Shown here: positions 8,708 to 16,657 of the stretch, one piece after another
Layout of the letters: every line of letters starts with the position of its first letter
How positions within the stretch are numbered: the stretch's first letter is position 1
NCBI GenBank assembly: GCA_964646615.1
Contig: CAZYEV010000051.1
Location: forward strand, 1-37,852
Length of the DNA stretch: 37,852 bases
Reading direction: 5' to 3'
Source of the DNA: M3007 sp964646615
Lineage (GTDB): Bacteria > Bacteroidota > Bacteroidia > Chitinophagales > Saprospiraceae
Notes under the pieces: generated by a model
The model's input: the letters and a program-made list of their open reading frames with translations, nothing else
Told to the model about the DNA's origin: nothing
Databases searched by the model: none
Made by a program: the position numbers and the translations under genes

Positions 8708-8805
8708 GGCGGCTTCCGGTAACCACGAAGGCACAAAGGTTTTTTACACTGCCAACTTCCGGCGCTTTCGGCAGACGCCTCATTGCAGAACTGATAGGGC
8801 GCCTT
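8708..8805. other. Convergent intergenic gap with repeat-like motif
   Basis: This 98-base gap lies between two genes converging on it. It contains ACCACGAAGGCACAAAGG at 8722-8739, similar to dispersed intergenic sequences seen elsewhere in this window, followed by six T residues. AACC/GGTT around it could form a weak stem before the T run, giving a poor terminator for the plus-strand gene. Confidence 0.4.
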
Positions 8806-11800
8806 TCAGCGCGTCAGCATCGTCTGCCCGTGCAGCGTCTCGTGGCTTCCGTCGGGCCATTCGACCTGGAGGGTCCACACGAAGACTCCCGGGTTGAGCG
8901 GTTGACCTCGGAAGGTGCCGTCCCAGCCGATGTTGGGGTCGTTTATGGCGAAGTCGGCGGCCGAGAACACGCGCTCGCCCCAGCGGTCGTAGATGTCGAA
9001 GGTCAGGGCGCGTGCGCCGGGGGTGCCGTGCACGATGAGCAGGTCGTTGGCCCCGTCGCCGTTGGGCGAAAACGCAGTGGGCACCTGTGCGCTCCAGCGT
9101 TTTTCAACCTCGATGCGCAGGCGGCCCAGGCCGACGCAGCCCAGTGCATCGGTAACGCGCAGCGTGAACCAGCGCGCAAAGGCTAAGGCTTGCACGGTGG
9201 GCTCAGGGCAGCCGGTGCACGAGAGCCAGGGGGTATCGTCGGGTGCCCAGGCGTATTGGAGCGGCGGTTCGGCGTTGCTGACGATGGTTTGCACCGTTAC
9301 ACTCTGGCCGAAGCGCAGAGTAGTGTCGGGGCCGAGCGCCACCGTCAGTGGGGGTCGTTGTTCGAGGGTGAGTGGTGGCAGGGCGACGGTGCAGCCGTTG
9401 CGGTCGGTGATGCGCGGCGCATAGGTACCGGCGGGCAGGCCTATCTGGCGCGGGGAGCCGTTCCAGGCGGCGCCATCGAGGGCATAGCGGTAGGGCGGTG
9501 TGCCGCCTTCGGCGGCGAGGGTGATTTCGCCGGTGTGGGTGCCGAAGCAGGTGATGTCTTTTTTCGCAGCGGTACCCGTCAGAGGCGCGGGTTGCGACAC
9601 GTCGGCCTGGGCAGCCAGGGTGCAGCCGTTGGCGTCGGTGAGCGTGAGGGTGTAGGGGCCAGCGCTCAGGCCTGTAGCGCGCGGGCTGCTCTGGCCGTTG
9701 GGCCAGGCGAATTGGTAGGGCGGAGTGCCGCCTTCGGGGGTGGCGGCAAGCGCACCATTGCTTTCGCCGAAGCACCGGACAGCCTCGGCCTGCAGGCGGG
9801 CCAGGAGCGCGGGTGGCTGGGTCAGGGTAGCCGATGCAGTGCCCGTACAGCCGGCGCGGTCGCTGATGGTAACGGTGTAGGTGCCGGCGCGCAGGTTGAT
9901 AGCGGCGGAGTCTGCTGCTGTTGCGCCGCCGCTCCAGGTGTAGGTGTAGGGCGGTGTTCCGCCAGAGGCCGAGGCGATGAGGTGCCCGTCGGTGCCGCCG
10001 AAGCAGCGCGGCGGTGTGATACGCACGATGGCGGCGCGCACCGTGAGCGCTGCGGGTATGGCAATGGTCTGCACGCCCGTGCAGCCGTGCAGGTCAGTGG
10101 CCGTAACGGTGTAGGTCTGGCCCGGGGCGAGCTGCACGGCGCGGGCGCCCGTTTGGGGCGGCGAGGTATTCCACTGAAAAATCAGTCGGTTCATATCCGC
10201 AGGCGCAGAGCCGTACGTGGCTCCGGTCACGAACGCCGAGCCGCCCAGGGCGCAGTCCACTTTTTCCAAAGACACGTTGAGCACCAGAGAGGCCAGTTGG
10301 GTGATGTTCGCAGTGGCCGTAGCGGTGCAGCCGTTGGCGTCGCTGACGGTAACGGTGTGGTTGCCGGGCGGCAGGGTGGCGTTGGGCGTCGCCGGAGCGC
10401 CCGTGCTCCAGGCGTAGGTGTAGGGTGGCGTTCCGCCGGAGGCCGAGGCTGTTGCGTTGCGGCTGACCTGCTCGGCGCAGAGCGTATCGGCCACAGGGGC
10501 CAGGGTGGCGGTTAGCGGCGCTGGTGGTTGGGTCAGCGCAAACGTTTGCGTTTGTGTGCAGCCGTTGGCGTCGGTCAGCGTGAGCGTGTACTGGCCAGCG
10601 CTGAGTTGGTCGAGCACTAAGCGCGTATCGCCCTGAACGCCCGGGCCATTCCACTGAGCCGAGTAAGGCGGGGCGCCGCCGGCGGGGCTGACGCTGATGC
10701 TGCCCGTGTTCTGGCCGTGGCAGGCGATGTTTTGCTGCTGCGTACTCAGCTGCAATGCCGGCGGCTGTTCGATGGAGGCGACGGCGGTTGTGGTGCAACC
10801 GTTGGCGTCGGTGAGGGTCAGGGTATAGGTGCCGGCGGCCTTCTGAGAGAGGTCAGGCGTCGTTTCGCCGCTGCTCCAGGCGAAGGTGTAAGGCAGGGTA
10901 CCGCCAGAGGCATTGGCAGAGGCGGTACCGGTGTTTTCGCCGAAGCATCGGACGTTTTGTACGCTGAGGTTGACCAGCAACGGCGCAGGTTGGCTTACTG
11001 CGGCGGAAGCCGTGGTCGTACAGCCGTTGGCGTCGCTGACGGTTACGGTGTAGGTGCCGGCGGTGAGGTTGACGGCGTTGGCCGTGGTTTGGGTGGGTGT
11101 GGTGCTCCAGGCGTAGGCGAGCGCTCCAGTGCCGCCCTGAGCGACGGTACTGATGTTGCCGGAGGGTTGGCCGTGGCAGCGGGCATCTTCAGCGGCGAGC
11201 GCTACGGTGATGGCAGGCGGCGCCTGCAGGGTAACGCTGGCCGTCGAGGTGCAGCCGTTCTGGTCGCCGACGGTAACGGTATAGGTGCCAGCGGTCAGTT
11301 GGGTGGCGTTGGCGGTGTTTTGAACGGGCGTTGTGCTCCAGGCGTAGGAGAAGGCCCCCGTGCCGCCTTGTGCGCCGACGGAGGCAGAGCCGTCGGTGCG
11401 ATTGGCGCAGGTAGGGTTGGTCGCTGTGGCGTTCAGTGTCAAGGGCGGCGGCTGGGTGATGAGGGCAAAAGTCGCTTTGGCACAGCCGGCGGCATCAGTA
11501 ACGGTTACGCCCTGTGCGCCGGCAGGCAGCCCTACGGCGACGTTGGTGGTCTGGCCGTTTGCCCATCGGTACTGGTACGGCCCTACGCCACCCGTAGCCG
11601 TAACGGTGGCCACGCCTGAGGCCTCCCCGTGGCAGCGGGCGGCCACAGCGACGACGGAGAGCAGGATTTCTGTGGGCGAAGTCAGAGCAGCCGTAGCGGT
11701 GGCCGTACACCCGTTGCGGTCGCTGACGGTTACGGTGTAGGTGCCCACGCGCAGATTGACGGCATTGGGCTGGGTCTGGCTTTGCGGGTCGCTCCAGAGG

Positions 11801-14259
11801 TACTGGTGGGGCGGCACACCACCACTGACCTCGGCGCGCAGGGCGCCGTCGTCGCCGCCAAAGCAGCTTACGGGCTTGTCCTCAAGCGCGATGGCGATGG
11901 GCGGCGGAGAACCTACCACGATATTCATATGCCGCTGGCACCCTGAGCCGTCCGTGATGCGGGCAGTGTAAGTACCAGGGGCGAGCTGGTCGAATACGCC
12001 TGTGGTGTTGGTATTGCCGCCTAAAGCAAACTGATACGGCGGGTTTTGCCCATCGGGCTGCAGCACAATGCGGCCGTTGGCAGCGGTGGCACAGGTGGCG
12101 TCGGTAACCAGGGTGCTCACCGCCGGCTGGTCGCAGTTGGAGCAGGTGGCCGTTGCCACAGTAGCCGGGCAAGGGATAACGCCGATGGCCTGCACCTCGA
12201 TGCTGACTATCGCTCCTTGTGTTAGCCCACTCACGGTGTGTTCCAGCGTCCCGCTGGCGGGTACCCAGCCAGTACCACCGACATTGACTAAGTATCCGGT
12301 AGCGCCCGGGACGCTGGCCCAGGTGAAGGCTACCGAAGACGGCGTGTAGGCCCCGCAGCTGACCTGTGGCGCCGGCAAGGCGGTAGCCACGTTGACGGTA
12401 ATGGCGTCGCTGACGGTGCAGCCGTAAGAGTCGGTAGCCACGACGGTGTACGTGGTCGTGTCGGCCGGAGTTACGCGCACGGTTGGGCAGGTCGGGCAGG
12501 AGACGGCTGCTGCGGGCGTCCACTGATATTCAATGCGGTAGGAAGGCTCGAAGGTGATAGACCAGTGCTGGAGCGTGCCGATGAAGCCGTTCTGGTCGTC
12601 GCGGAGCACTAAACGCCAGGTTCCGTTGGTAGGGCTGCCCCAGAGGTCAGACCACGGGCCTTCGGGCTGCCATTCGCCGGTGAAGGGCGCGTCGGCAGCG
12701 GTGGCCGTGGCGATGTTGCGCGCAGCGGTGGGCGTGAAGCAGGTCTGCGTAAAGTTCTTCCCGTTGGCGCCACAGTCGGTCATCAGCTCAAGGATTTGGC
12801 CGCCGGGGGCGATGAGGTAGGCGTCAATGTCGTCCACCCAGCCATGAGTGATGTCTAAGCACACCGAGCGGATGACGCCCGGCTGCACCGTAGGCGGCGA
12901 AACGCCGGCGACGGTGATGGTGGAAGTTACAGGCACGTTGACCGGGTGAATTTGCAGGGGCTGGGCGTTTTGAAAAAACGGCGGCGGCGGCAGCGGCACG
13001 GGCAGGGTGCCGTTCAGGCGCAGGGTGTCGGTTCCGCCTTTGCAAAAAAGCGTATCGTCGGGCAGTGCAGGCGGCACGAGGGTGTTTTCCCGGATATAAA
13101 TAAAAAAGGTGTCGCGGTGGCAGGGGTCGCGGCGCACATCAATGGCCAACCACTCTTCGCCTTCCGCAAGGCCGTCCTCTATGGCGCGAATGGTGATGGT
13201 GGCTTCCTGTTTGCCGGCCGGAATGACCAGTTGAGTAGGGATAGGCGCCACATCGGTGCCGTTGGTGGCTGTGCCGAAGATTTTATAGTCCAGCGATACA
13301 TCGGCTGTGTCGGGCGTAGGCAAGCGGAAAGTGAGGGTAGCAGCGGCGCAACCTTCCACAATGACGCCGTCGAGGTTAGGGGTCGCCAGCGTGGTTCGGA
13401 TAGCGCCGGTGCCGAAGCTTTTGGCTTCTAAGAAGACGCCGGAGTCATAGACGGGGTCGCCTACGTCGGCGATGACGAGGCGGATGACGTAGGTATCGCA
13501 GGGCGTAACGATGGCTTCGGCGGTGAAGACGCGCGTCAGGCCGTCGTAGGTGGGTTGTTTGTTGGAGTTGAGGTTGTTGATGTAAAACTGCGCGTTTTTA
13601 GGCGGGCAAGGGCGGTCGGGAGTAGTATTGTCGGGGTGCAGGTTGTTGATGGCTACCGGCAGTGCAGTGCCCGGGATGCGGGCGATGTTGGTGGGCGTGG
13701 GGTAGCCCGGGCCGGAGATGAAGAAGCCGAAGATGTCGTTGTACTCGCTGCAGGCAAATTCGGGATACTCTTCGGAGGCAAAGCAATAACGGAAGCGCAG
13801 CGTGTCGGCGGTCGGGATGAAGCGTATGGTATAGGCCGTTACGTCGAACAGCGGCCCTGAGGCAATAGGCGACAGGCTGGGGTCGGTGGTGGGAACGAGA
13901 CCGCTGACGTTGTTGCTGGCAAACACGCTGCCGACCTGTTCGCTGCCAAAGGGGCCGGCACTGGGGTTGGTGGTTTCGGCTAAGCCCGTCGTCATAACGA
14001 TGCCACGCTGCAAGCCCACCGCCTGTTGCCCATTGGTGAAATAACCCACGGAGACTGGCTTGCCGTTGAAGGCAATGCTCAGCACCTCTACGCCATCGCC
14101 CAAAAATATGTTGGAAATCAGATTGGTCGGTGTAAACGGAGATGTGGCAGCCGAAGTAACCTGCATGGGCTGAGCGTGTGCACCAGCACTGAGCACCTGC
14201 GCCAAAACGGCGGCCCACATCCAGCGGCGGACGTTGCTGAAAACCAGAATATATTCCAT
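8806..14259 (-). CDS. Giant SprB-repeat adhesin-like protein with type B T9SS sorting domain
   Basis: A 1817-residue surface protein. The signal peptide is residues 1-30 (ending SAGAHAQ). Residues about 32-285 match a choice-of-anchor L domain (FRYCFASEEYPEFACSEYND, FGFFISGPG). Residues 300-390 look Calx-beta-like (DGLAEGEEWLAIDV). Residues about 425-572 resemble a proprotein convertase P-domain (LDITHGWVDDIDAYLIAPGG ... NGTWRLVLRD). A fibronectin-like segment lies near 635-700. About twelve SprB-type repeats follow (721 to about 1655), each with C[FH]G..[DN/SG]G, GGTPPY, GTYTVTVSD and NGCT signatures. The C-terminus (from VPTAFSPNGDGANDLLIVHG) is a gliding-motility/CHU_C type B T9SS domain. 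SprB in Flavobacterium is a mobile gliding adhesin; here adhesion or gliding is an inference. Start 14259 is the first ATG with a good signal peptide. Confidence 0.88.
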   Translation of the reverse strand: MEYILVFSNVRRWMWAAVLAQVLSAGAHAQPMQVTSAATSPFTPTNLISNIFLGDGVEVLSIAFNGKPVSVGYFTNGQQAVGLQRGIVMTTGLAETTNPSAGPFGSEQVGSVFASNNVSGLVPTTDPSLSPIASGPLFDVTAYTIRFIPTADTLRFRYCFASEEYPEFACSEYNDIFGFFISGPGYPTPTNIARIPGTALPVAINNLHPDNTTPDRPCPPKNAQFYINNLNSNKQPTYDGLTRVFTAEAIVTPCDTYVIRLVIADVGDPVYDSGVFLEAKSFGTGAIRTTLATPNLDGVIVEGCAAATLTFRLPTPDTADVSLDYKIFGTATNGTDVAPIPTQLVIPAGKQEATITIRAIEDGLAEGEEWLAIDVRRDPCHRDTFFIYIRENTLVPPALPDDTLFCKGGTDTLRLNGTLPVPLPPPPFFQNAQPLQIHPVNVPVTSTITVAGVSPPTVQPGVIRSVCLDITHGWVDDIDAYLIAPGGQILELMTDCGANGKNFTQTCFTPTAARNIATATAADAPFTGEWQPEGPWSDLWGSPTNGTWRLVLRDDQNGFIGTLQHWSITFEPSYRIEYQWTPAAAVSCPTCPTVRVTPADTTTYTVVATDSYGCTVSDAITVNVATALPAPQVSCGAYTPSSVAFTWASVPGATGYLVNVGGTGWVPASGTLEHTVSGLTQGAIVSIEVQAIGVIPCPATVATATCSNCDQPAVSTLVTDATCATAANGRIVLQPDGQNPPYQFALGGNTNTTGVFDQLAPGTYTARITDGSGCQRHMNIVVGSPPPIAIALEDKPVSCFGGDDGALRAEVSGGVPPHQYLWSDPQSQTQPNAVNLRVGTYTVTVSDRNGCTATATAALTSPTEILLSVVAVAARCHGEASGVATVTATGGVGPYQYRWANGQTTNVAVGLPAGAQGVTVTDAAGCAKATFALITQPPPLTLNATATNPTCANRTDGSASVGAQGGTGAFSYAWSTTPVQNTANATQLTAGTYTVTVGDQNGCTSTASVTLQAPPAITVALAAEDARCHGQPSGNISTVAQGGTGALAYAWSTTPTQTTANAVNLTAGTYTVTVSDANGCTTTASAAVSQPAPLLVNLSVQNVRCFGENTGTASANASGGTLPYTFAWSSGETTPDLSQKAAGTYTLTLTDANGCTTTAVASIEQPPALQLSTQQQNIACHGQNTGSISVSPAGGAPPYSAQWNGPGVQGDTRLVLDQLSAGQYTLTLTDANGCTQTQTFALTQPPAPLTATLAPVADTLCAEQVSRNATASASGGTPPYTYAWSTGAPATPNATLPPGNHTVTVSDANGCTATATANITQLASLVLNVSLEKVDCALGGSAFVTGATYGSAPADMNRLIFQWNTSPPQTGARAVQLAPGQTYTVTATDLHGCTGVQTIAIPAALTVRAAIVRITPPRCFGGTDGHLIASASGGTPPYTYTWSGGATAADSAAINLRAGTYTVTISDRAGCTGTASATLTQPPALLARLQAEAVRCFGESNGALAATPEGGTPPYQFAWPNGQSSPRATGLSAGPYTLTLTDANGCTLAAQADVSQPAPLTGTAAKKDITCFGTHTGEITLAAEGGTPPYRYALDGAAWNGSPRQIGLPAGTYAPRITDRNGCTVALPPLTLEQRPPLTVALGPDTTLRFGQSVTVQTIVSNAEPPLQYAWAPDDTPWLSCTGCPEPTVQALAFARWFTLRVTDALGCVGLGRLRIEVEKRWSAQVPTAFSPNGDGANDLLIVHGTPGARALTFDIYDRWGERVFSAADFAINDPNIGWDGTFRGQPLNPGVFVWTLQVEWPDGSHETLHGQTMLTR
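9300..12099 (-). repeat. SprB-type tandem repeats inside the giant adhesin
   Basis: About twelve units of roughly 70-80 residues (210-240 bases) encode the same immunoglobulin-like signature: start near C[FH]G, GGTPPY at the middle, GTYTVTVSD then NGC near the end. They are diverged, so they are protein repeats rather than recent DNA duplications. One unit, near 10090-10260, lacks GGTPPY and has an insertion. Confidence 0.8.
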
Positions 14260-14304
14260 GACCGATATCTGTACCTGCTACGGATTGAGACACTTAGAAG
14301 GGGT

Positions 14305-14341
14305 AAAAAAAAGAGCTGGCTGGGTACTCAGCCCTTTTTTT
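14305..14341 (-). terminator. Hairpin with flanking A8/T runs in the adhesin leader (possible attenuator)
   Basis: GGCTG (14318-14322) pairs with CAGCC (14329-14333) over a 6-base loop. A run of eight A lies at 14305-14312 and a T run at 14335-14341, so either strand shows a stem followed by U residues. Both neighbours start away from it, so it ends no obvious operon. On the minus strand it sits about 46 bases before the giant adhesin start, which suggests attenuation. Confidence 0.5.
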
Positions 14342-14364
14342 ATACATACAGGCAAGCTGCAGCC

Positions 14365-14378
14365 GCAAAGGTCTTTGC
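14365..14378. promoter_or_regulatory. Palindromic, possibly bidirectional promoter core
   Basis: GCAAAG, GT, CTTTGC forms a perfect 6-bp dyad. Read on the minus strand it gives GACCTTTGC, close to the TAnnTTTG -7 box, placed to start a roughly 100-base leader of the giant adhesin. On the plus strand it gives GGTCTTTGC. The 12-mer AAAGACCTTTGC on the minus strand also occurs just before cydA on the plus strand. Confidence 0.4.
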
Positions 14379-14452
14379 TCTGGTATTATCCAACCAAAAA
14401 GCCGCGCCTGTTGGAGGTGCAGCATAAGGGCCTGCCCTCATTTTTTGCTCGC

Positions 14453-14468
14453 TGTGACCGAAGTCACA
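14453..14468 (+). promoter_or_regulatory. CRP/FNR-family binding site TGTGA-N6-TCACA
   Basis: The sequence TGTGACCGAAGTCACA matches the CRP-type consensus in every defined position and extends one base each side to a 7-bp dyad (14452-14469). Its centre, 14460.5, is about 42 bases before the start point predicted from the CACCTTTG box at 14491-14498, the class II activator position. Which regulator binds it is not known; CRP, NNR/DNR or HcpR-like proteins all use related sites. Confidence 0.65.
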
Positions 14469-14490
14469 GGTGGCGCGCGCGGCGTACTAT

Positions 14491-14498
14491 CACCTTTG
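14491..14498 (+). promoter_or_regulatory. -7-like box (CACCTTTG) of the rhodanese promoter
   Basis: The box matches the TTTG half of TAnnTTTG but not the TA. It has no TTTG upstream element at the usual distance; the CRP/FNR-type palindrome occupies that place, as expected of an activator-dependent promoter. The leader to the ATG at 14539 would be about 35 bases. Confidence 0.45.
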
Positions 14499-14538
14499 TG
14501 CCATCCTTTTCACATACCTGTCTAAAAACACACAAAAT

Positions 14539-14811
14539 ATGCAAAAGAATGAAAGAAAGGGCGCCACGCTGATAGATGTGCGCACGCCCGAAGAATTCCG
14601 AATGGGCCATGCTGAAGGCGCTATCAACATCCCGTTAGATACCATCCCGTATCGGATTGCTGACGTTGCCGCTTTGCCGGCACCGCGCATCCTGTACTGC
14701 CGCAGCGGCAACCGCAGTGGTATGGCCGTGCAAATCCTTCGCCAGGCCGGCGTTACGGACGTACACAACGGCGGCAGTCTGGAGGAAGTGTTGTACGCTA
14801 TGGCTCACTAA
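14539..14811 (+). CDS. Single-domain rhodanese sulfurtransferase (first of a pair)
   Basis: A 90-residue rhodanese-like protein. It carries the signature DVRTPEEFRMGHAEGAINIP at residues 13-32 and an active-site loop CRSGNRS starting at Cys54, which would carry the persulfide. The start at 14539 is chosen over the in-frame GTG at 14470, because that extension lies across the promoter and has no family similarity. There is no signal peptide, so it should be cytoplasmic. It is followed 34 bases later by a second rhodanese and then cydAB. Such small rhodaneses move sulfane sulfur to acceptors such as thiols or cyanide; the substrate here is unknown. Confidence 0.85.
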   Translation: MQKNERKGATLIDVRTPEEFRMGHAEGAINIPLDTIPYRIADVAALPAPRILYCRSGNRSGMAVQILRQAGVTDVHNGGSLEEVLYAMAH

Positions 14812-14845
14812 TTCCATCCCTGCATCCAAAGCGAAGTTTATCGCC

Positions 14846-15160
14846 ATGTTATCCCTGTTGAAGCGTTTGCTGGGCCTGGGCCCAAGTGTAGATTTCAAGC
14901 AATTGATGGCCAACGGTGCCGTAGTGGTGGACGTGCGTACGCCAGAAGAGTACCGCTCCGGACACCTGTCGGGTGCCATCAACATTCCGTTAGACCGCCT
15001 GCAAGGGCAATTGACTACCCTGAAAAAGAAGAACGCGCCGGTGATTACGGTGTGCCGCAGCGGCGCCCGTAGCCAGGCAGCAGTTGAAATCCTTCAGAAA
15101 AACGGCATAGAAGCATACAATGGTGGGGCGTGGACAAGCCTGCGCGCCAAAGTTGCTTAA
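14846..15160 (+). CDS. Single-domain rhodanese sulfurtransferase (second of a pair)
   Basis: A 104-residue rhodanese with DVRTPEEYRSGHLSGAINIP at residues 29-48 and active-site loop CRSGARS from Cys70. Residues 1-12 (MLSLLKRLLGLG) form a short amphipathic N-terminal extension absent from the first rhodanese. The start at 14846 is the ATG that gives the usual family length; the longer in-frame extension overlaps the first gene and is rejected. The two share the DVRTPEE and GAINIPLD blocks and probably arose by duplication or paired recruitment. A strong terminator follows. Confidence 0.85.
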   Translation: MLSLLKRLLGLGPSVDFKQLMANGAVVVDVRTPEEYRSGHLSGAINIPLDRLQGQLTTLKKKNAPVITVCRSGARSQAAVEILQKNGIEAYNGGAWTSLRAKVA

Positions 15161-15195
15161 AGAAAAAAACGCTCCCGGTTTTTTTGTTTCTCTCG

Positions 15196-15228
15196 GCGCG
15201 CCTCATGTCCTTTGAGGTGCGCTTTTTT
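15196..15228 (+). terminator. Rho-independent terminator after the rhodanese pair
   Basis: A 10-bp stem (15196-15205 with 15213-15222, one G-T pair) with a 7-base loop is followed by six T at 15223-15228. It separates the rhodaneses from cydA only 21 bases before the cydA ATG, so cydAB likely has its own promoter or depends on read-through. Confidence 0.8.
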
Positions 15229-15248
15229 GGTAAAAAGACCTTTGCTAT
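15211..15248 (+). promoter_or_regulatory. Candidate cydA promoter giving a near-leaderless mRNA
   Basis: TTTG at 15211-15214 lies inside the terminator hairpin. GACCTTTG follows at 15237-15244, spaced by 22 bases, and resembles a -33/-7 pair with the TA of the -7 box replaced by GA. The ATG is 4 bases after the box, so the transcript would start at or beside the start codon. The core repeats the 12-mer AAAGACCTTTGC found in reverse at 14365-14378. Confidence 0.4.
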
Positions 15249-16649
15249 ATGGATGTCGAAATTTTGTCTCGCATACAGTTTGCCTACACGGTAGCCTTCC
15301 ACTACATCTACCCGCCGCTGAGCATCGGGCTGGGTCTGATACTGGTCATTATGGAAGGCATGTACCTGCGCACTGGGCTCAAGGAATACGAGCAGATGAC
15401 GCGCTTTTGGATTAAAATCTTCGCGCTCATCTTCGGCATCGGAGTGGCTTCTGGCATTGTCATGGAGTTCGAATTCGGCACCAACTGGGCCACCTATTCG
15501 CGTTATGTGGGCGACATCTTTGGCTCGGCGCTGGCCGCCGAGGGCATTTTCGCCTTTGCGCTGGAGTCGGGCTTTTTGGGTGTGCTGCTCTTTGGCTGGA
15601 ACCGCGTTACACCGGTGGTGCATTTCATTTCGGCCCTCATGGTGTGGCTGGGTTCCATGTTTTCGGCCGTCTGGATTGTGGTGGCCAACTCCTGGCAACA
15701 GACGCCGGCAGGCTACCACATCGTGGGCGAAGGGCTGGAGGCGCGCGCAGAGATCACGGACTTCTGGGCGATGGTGTTCAACCCTTCGAGCGTGGACCGG
15801 CTGTGGCACGTGTGGATTGGCGCTTTTCTGGCCGGCGCCTTTCTGGTCATGAGTGTGAATGCCTGGTACATCCTGAAGCGCCGGCACGAAAGCATTGCGC
15901 GCCCGGCCTTCAAAATTGCGCTGGTCGTGGCCATCGTGTCGAGTCTGGCCCAGCTGTTCACCGGGCACCGCAGCGCGGAGATAGTGGCCGAATACCAGCC
16001 CGCCAAACTGGCCGCTTTGGAGGGCCACTACGACTCGCTGGCGCCTGCCGACCTGTACCTGTTTGGCTGGGTCAATCAGCAGCAGCAAAAGAATGTGGGT
16101 CTGGCGCTGCCGGGCGGCGTATCCTTCCTCACGCACGGCGATTTTCAGGCGCCTATTCGGGGGCTGAACAGCTTTGCTCCCGACGAACGCCCCACGCAGG
16201 TGAATGCCATCTTCCAGTTGTATCACCTGATGGTGGCCATCGGCATGGCGCTCATCGGGCTTTCGCTACTGGGAGCGTGGATGTGGTATCGCGGGCGGCT
16301 GTTCGAAACGCGCTGGCTGATGCACGTCTTCGTGTGGGCCGTTTTGCTGCCGCAAATCGCCAACCAGGCCGGCTGGTTCGCCGCCGAAATGGGCCGCCAA
16401 CCGTGGGTGGTTTACGGCCTTCTGCGCACCAGCGACGCGCTTTCGCGCACCGTTACGGCCAATCAGGTGCTCTTTTCACTCATCCTGTTTGCCGTAGTGT
16501 ACACGGTGCTCTTCTTGCTCTTCCTCTACTTGCTCCATCGAAAAATTCAGCACGGGCCGGCAGCCGTGGAAACGCTGAGCGAGGAAAGCGAAGCCTACTC
16601 GCGACGCGAAAACCCGCTGATGGAACCGCCCACTTCACCCGCTCAATAA
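15249..16649 (+). CDS. cydA: Cytochrome bd ubiquinol oxidase subunit I
   Basis: A 466-residue integral membrane subunit of the bd-type terminal oxidase, which oxidises quinol and reduces O2 without pumping protons. By comparison with E. coli CydA, likely haem ligands are His18 (haem b595), His187 and Met328 (haem b558, in YHLMVAIG). E98 and E106 fall in the conserved acidic positions, and Lys253/Glu258 (AKLAALE) lie in the quinol-binding loop. GRQPW is at 382-386. The short spacing before GRQPW marks the short Q-loop class. cydB follows after 8 bases. The organism is therefore likely able to respire at low oxygen or in the presence of sulfide. Confidence 0.97.
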   Translation: MDVEILSRIQFAYTVAFHYIYPPLSIGLGLILVIMEGMYLRTGLKEYEQMTRFWIKIFALIFGIGVASGIVMEFEFGTNWATYSRYVGDIFGSALAAEGIFAFALESGFLGVLLFGWNRVTPVVHFISALMVWLGSMFSAVWIVVANSWQQTPAGYHIVGEGLEARAEITDFWAMVFNPSSVDRLWHVWIGAFLAGAFLVMSVNAWYILKRRHESIARPAFKIALVVAIVSSLAQLFTGHRSAEIVAEYQPAKLAALEGHYDSLAPADLYLFGWVNQQQQKNVGLALPGGVSFLTHGDFQAPIRGLNSFAPDERPTQVNAIFQLYHLMVAIGMALIGLSLLGAWMWYRGRLFETRWLMHVFVWAVLLPQIANQAGWFAAEMGRQPWVVYGLLRTSDALSRTVTANQVLFSLILFAVVYTVLFLLFLYLLHRKIQHGPAAVETLSEESEAYSRRENPLMEPPTSPAQ

Positions 16650-16657
16650 GGTAAGCT

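Noticed and set aside
9190..10515. Plus-strand ORF of 441 codons opposite the giant adhesin
   Set aside because: Its apparent repeats merely mirror the SprB repeats on the other strand.
9300..12099. Periodic repeats that might suggest a CRISPR array or DNA satellite
   Set aside because: Period (210-240 bases), divergence and an open reading frame show protein-level SprB repeats.
15045..16226. Minus-strand ORF of 393 codons opposite cydA
   Set aside because: cydA is unambiguous; the antisense frame has no start context or family signature.
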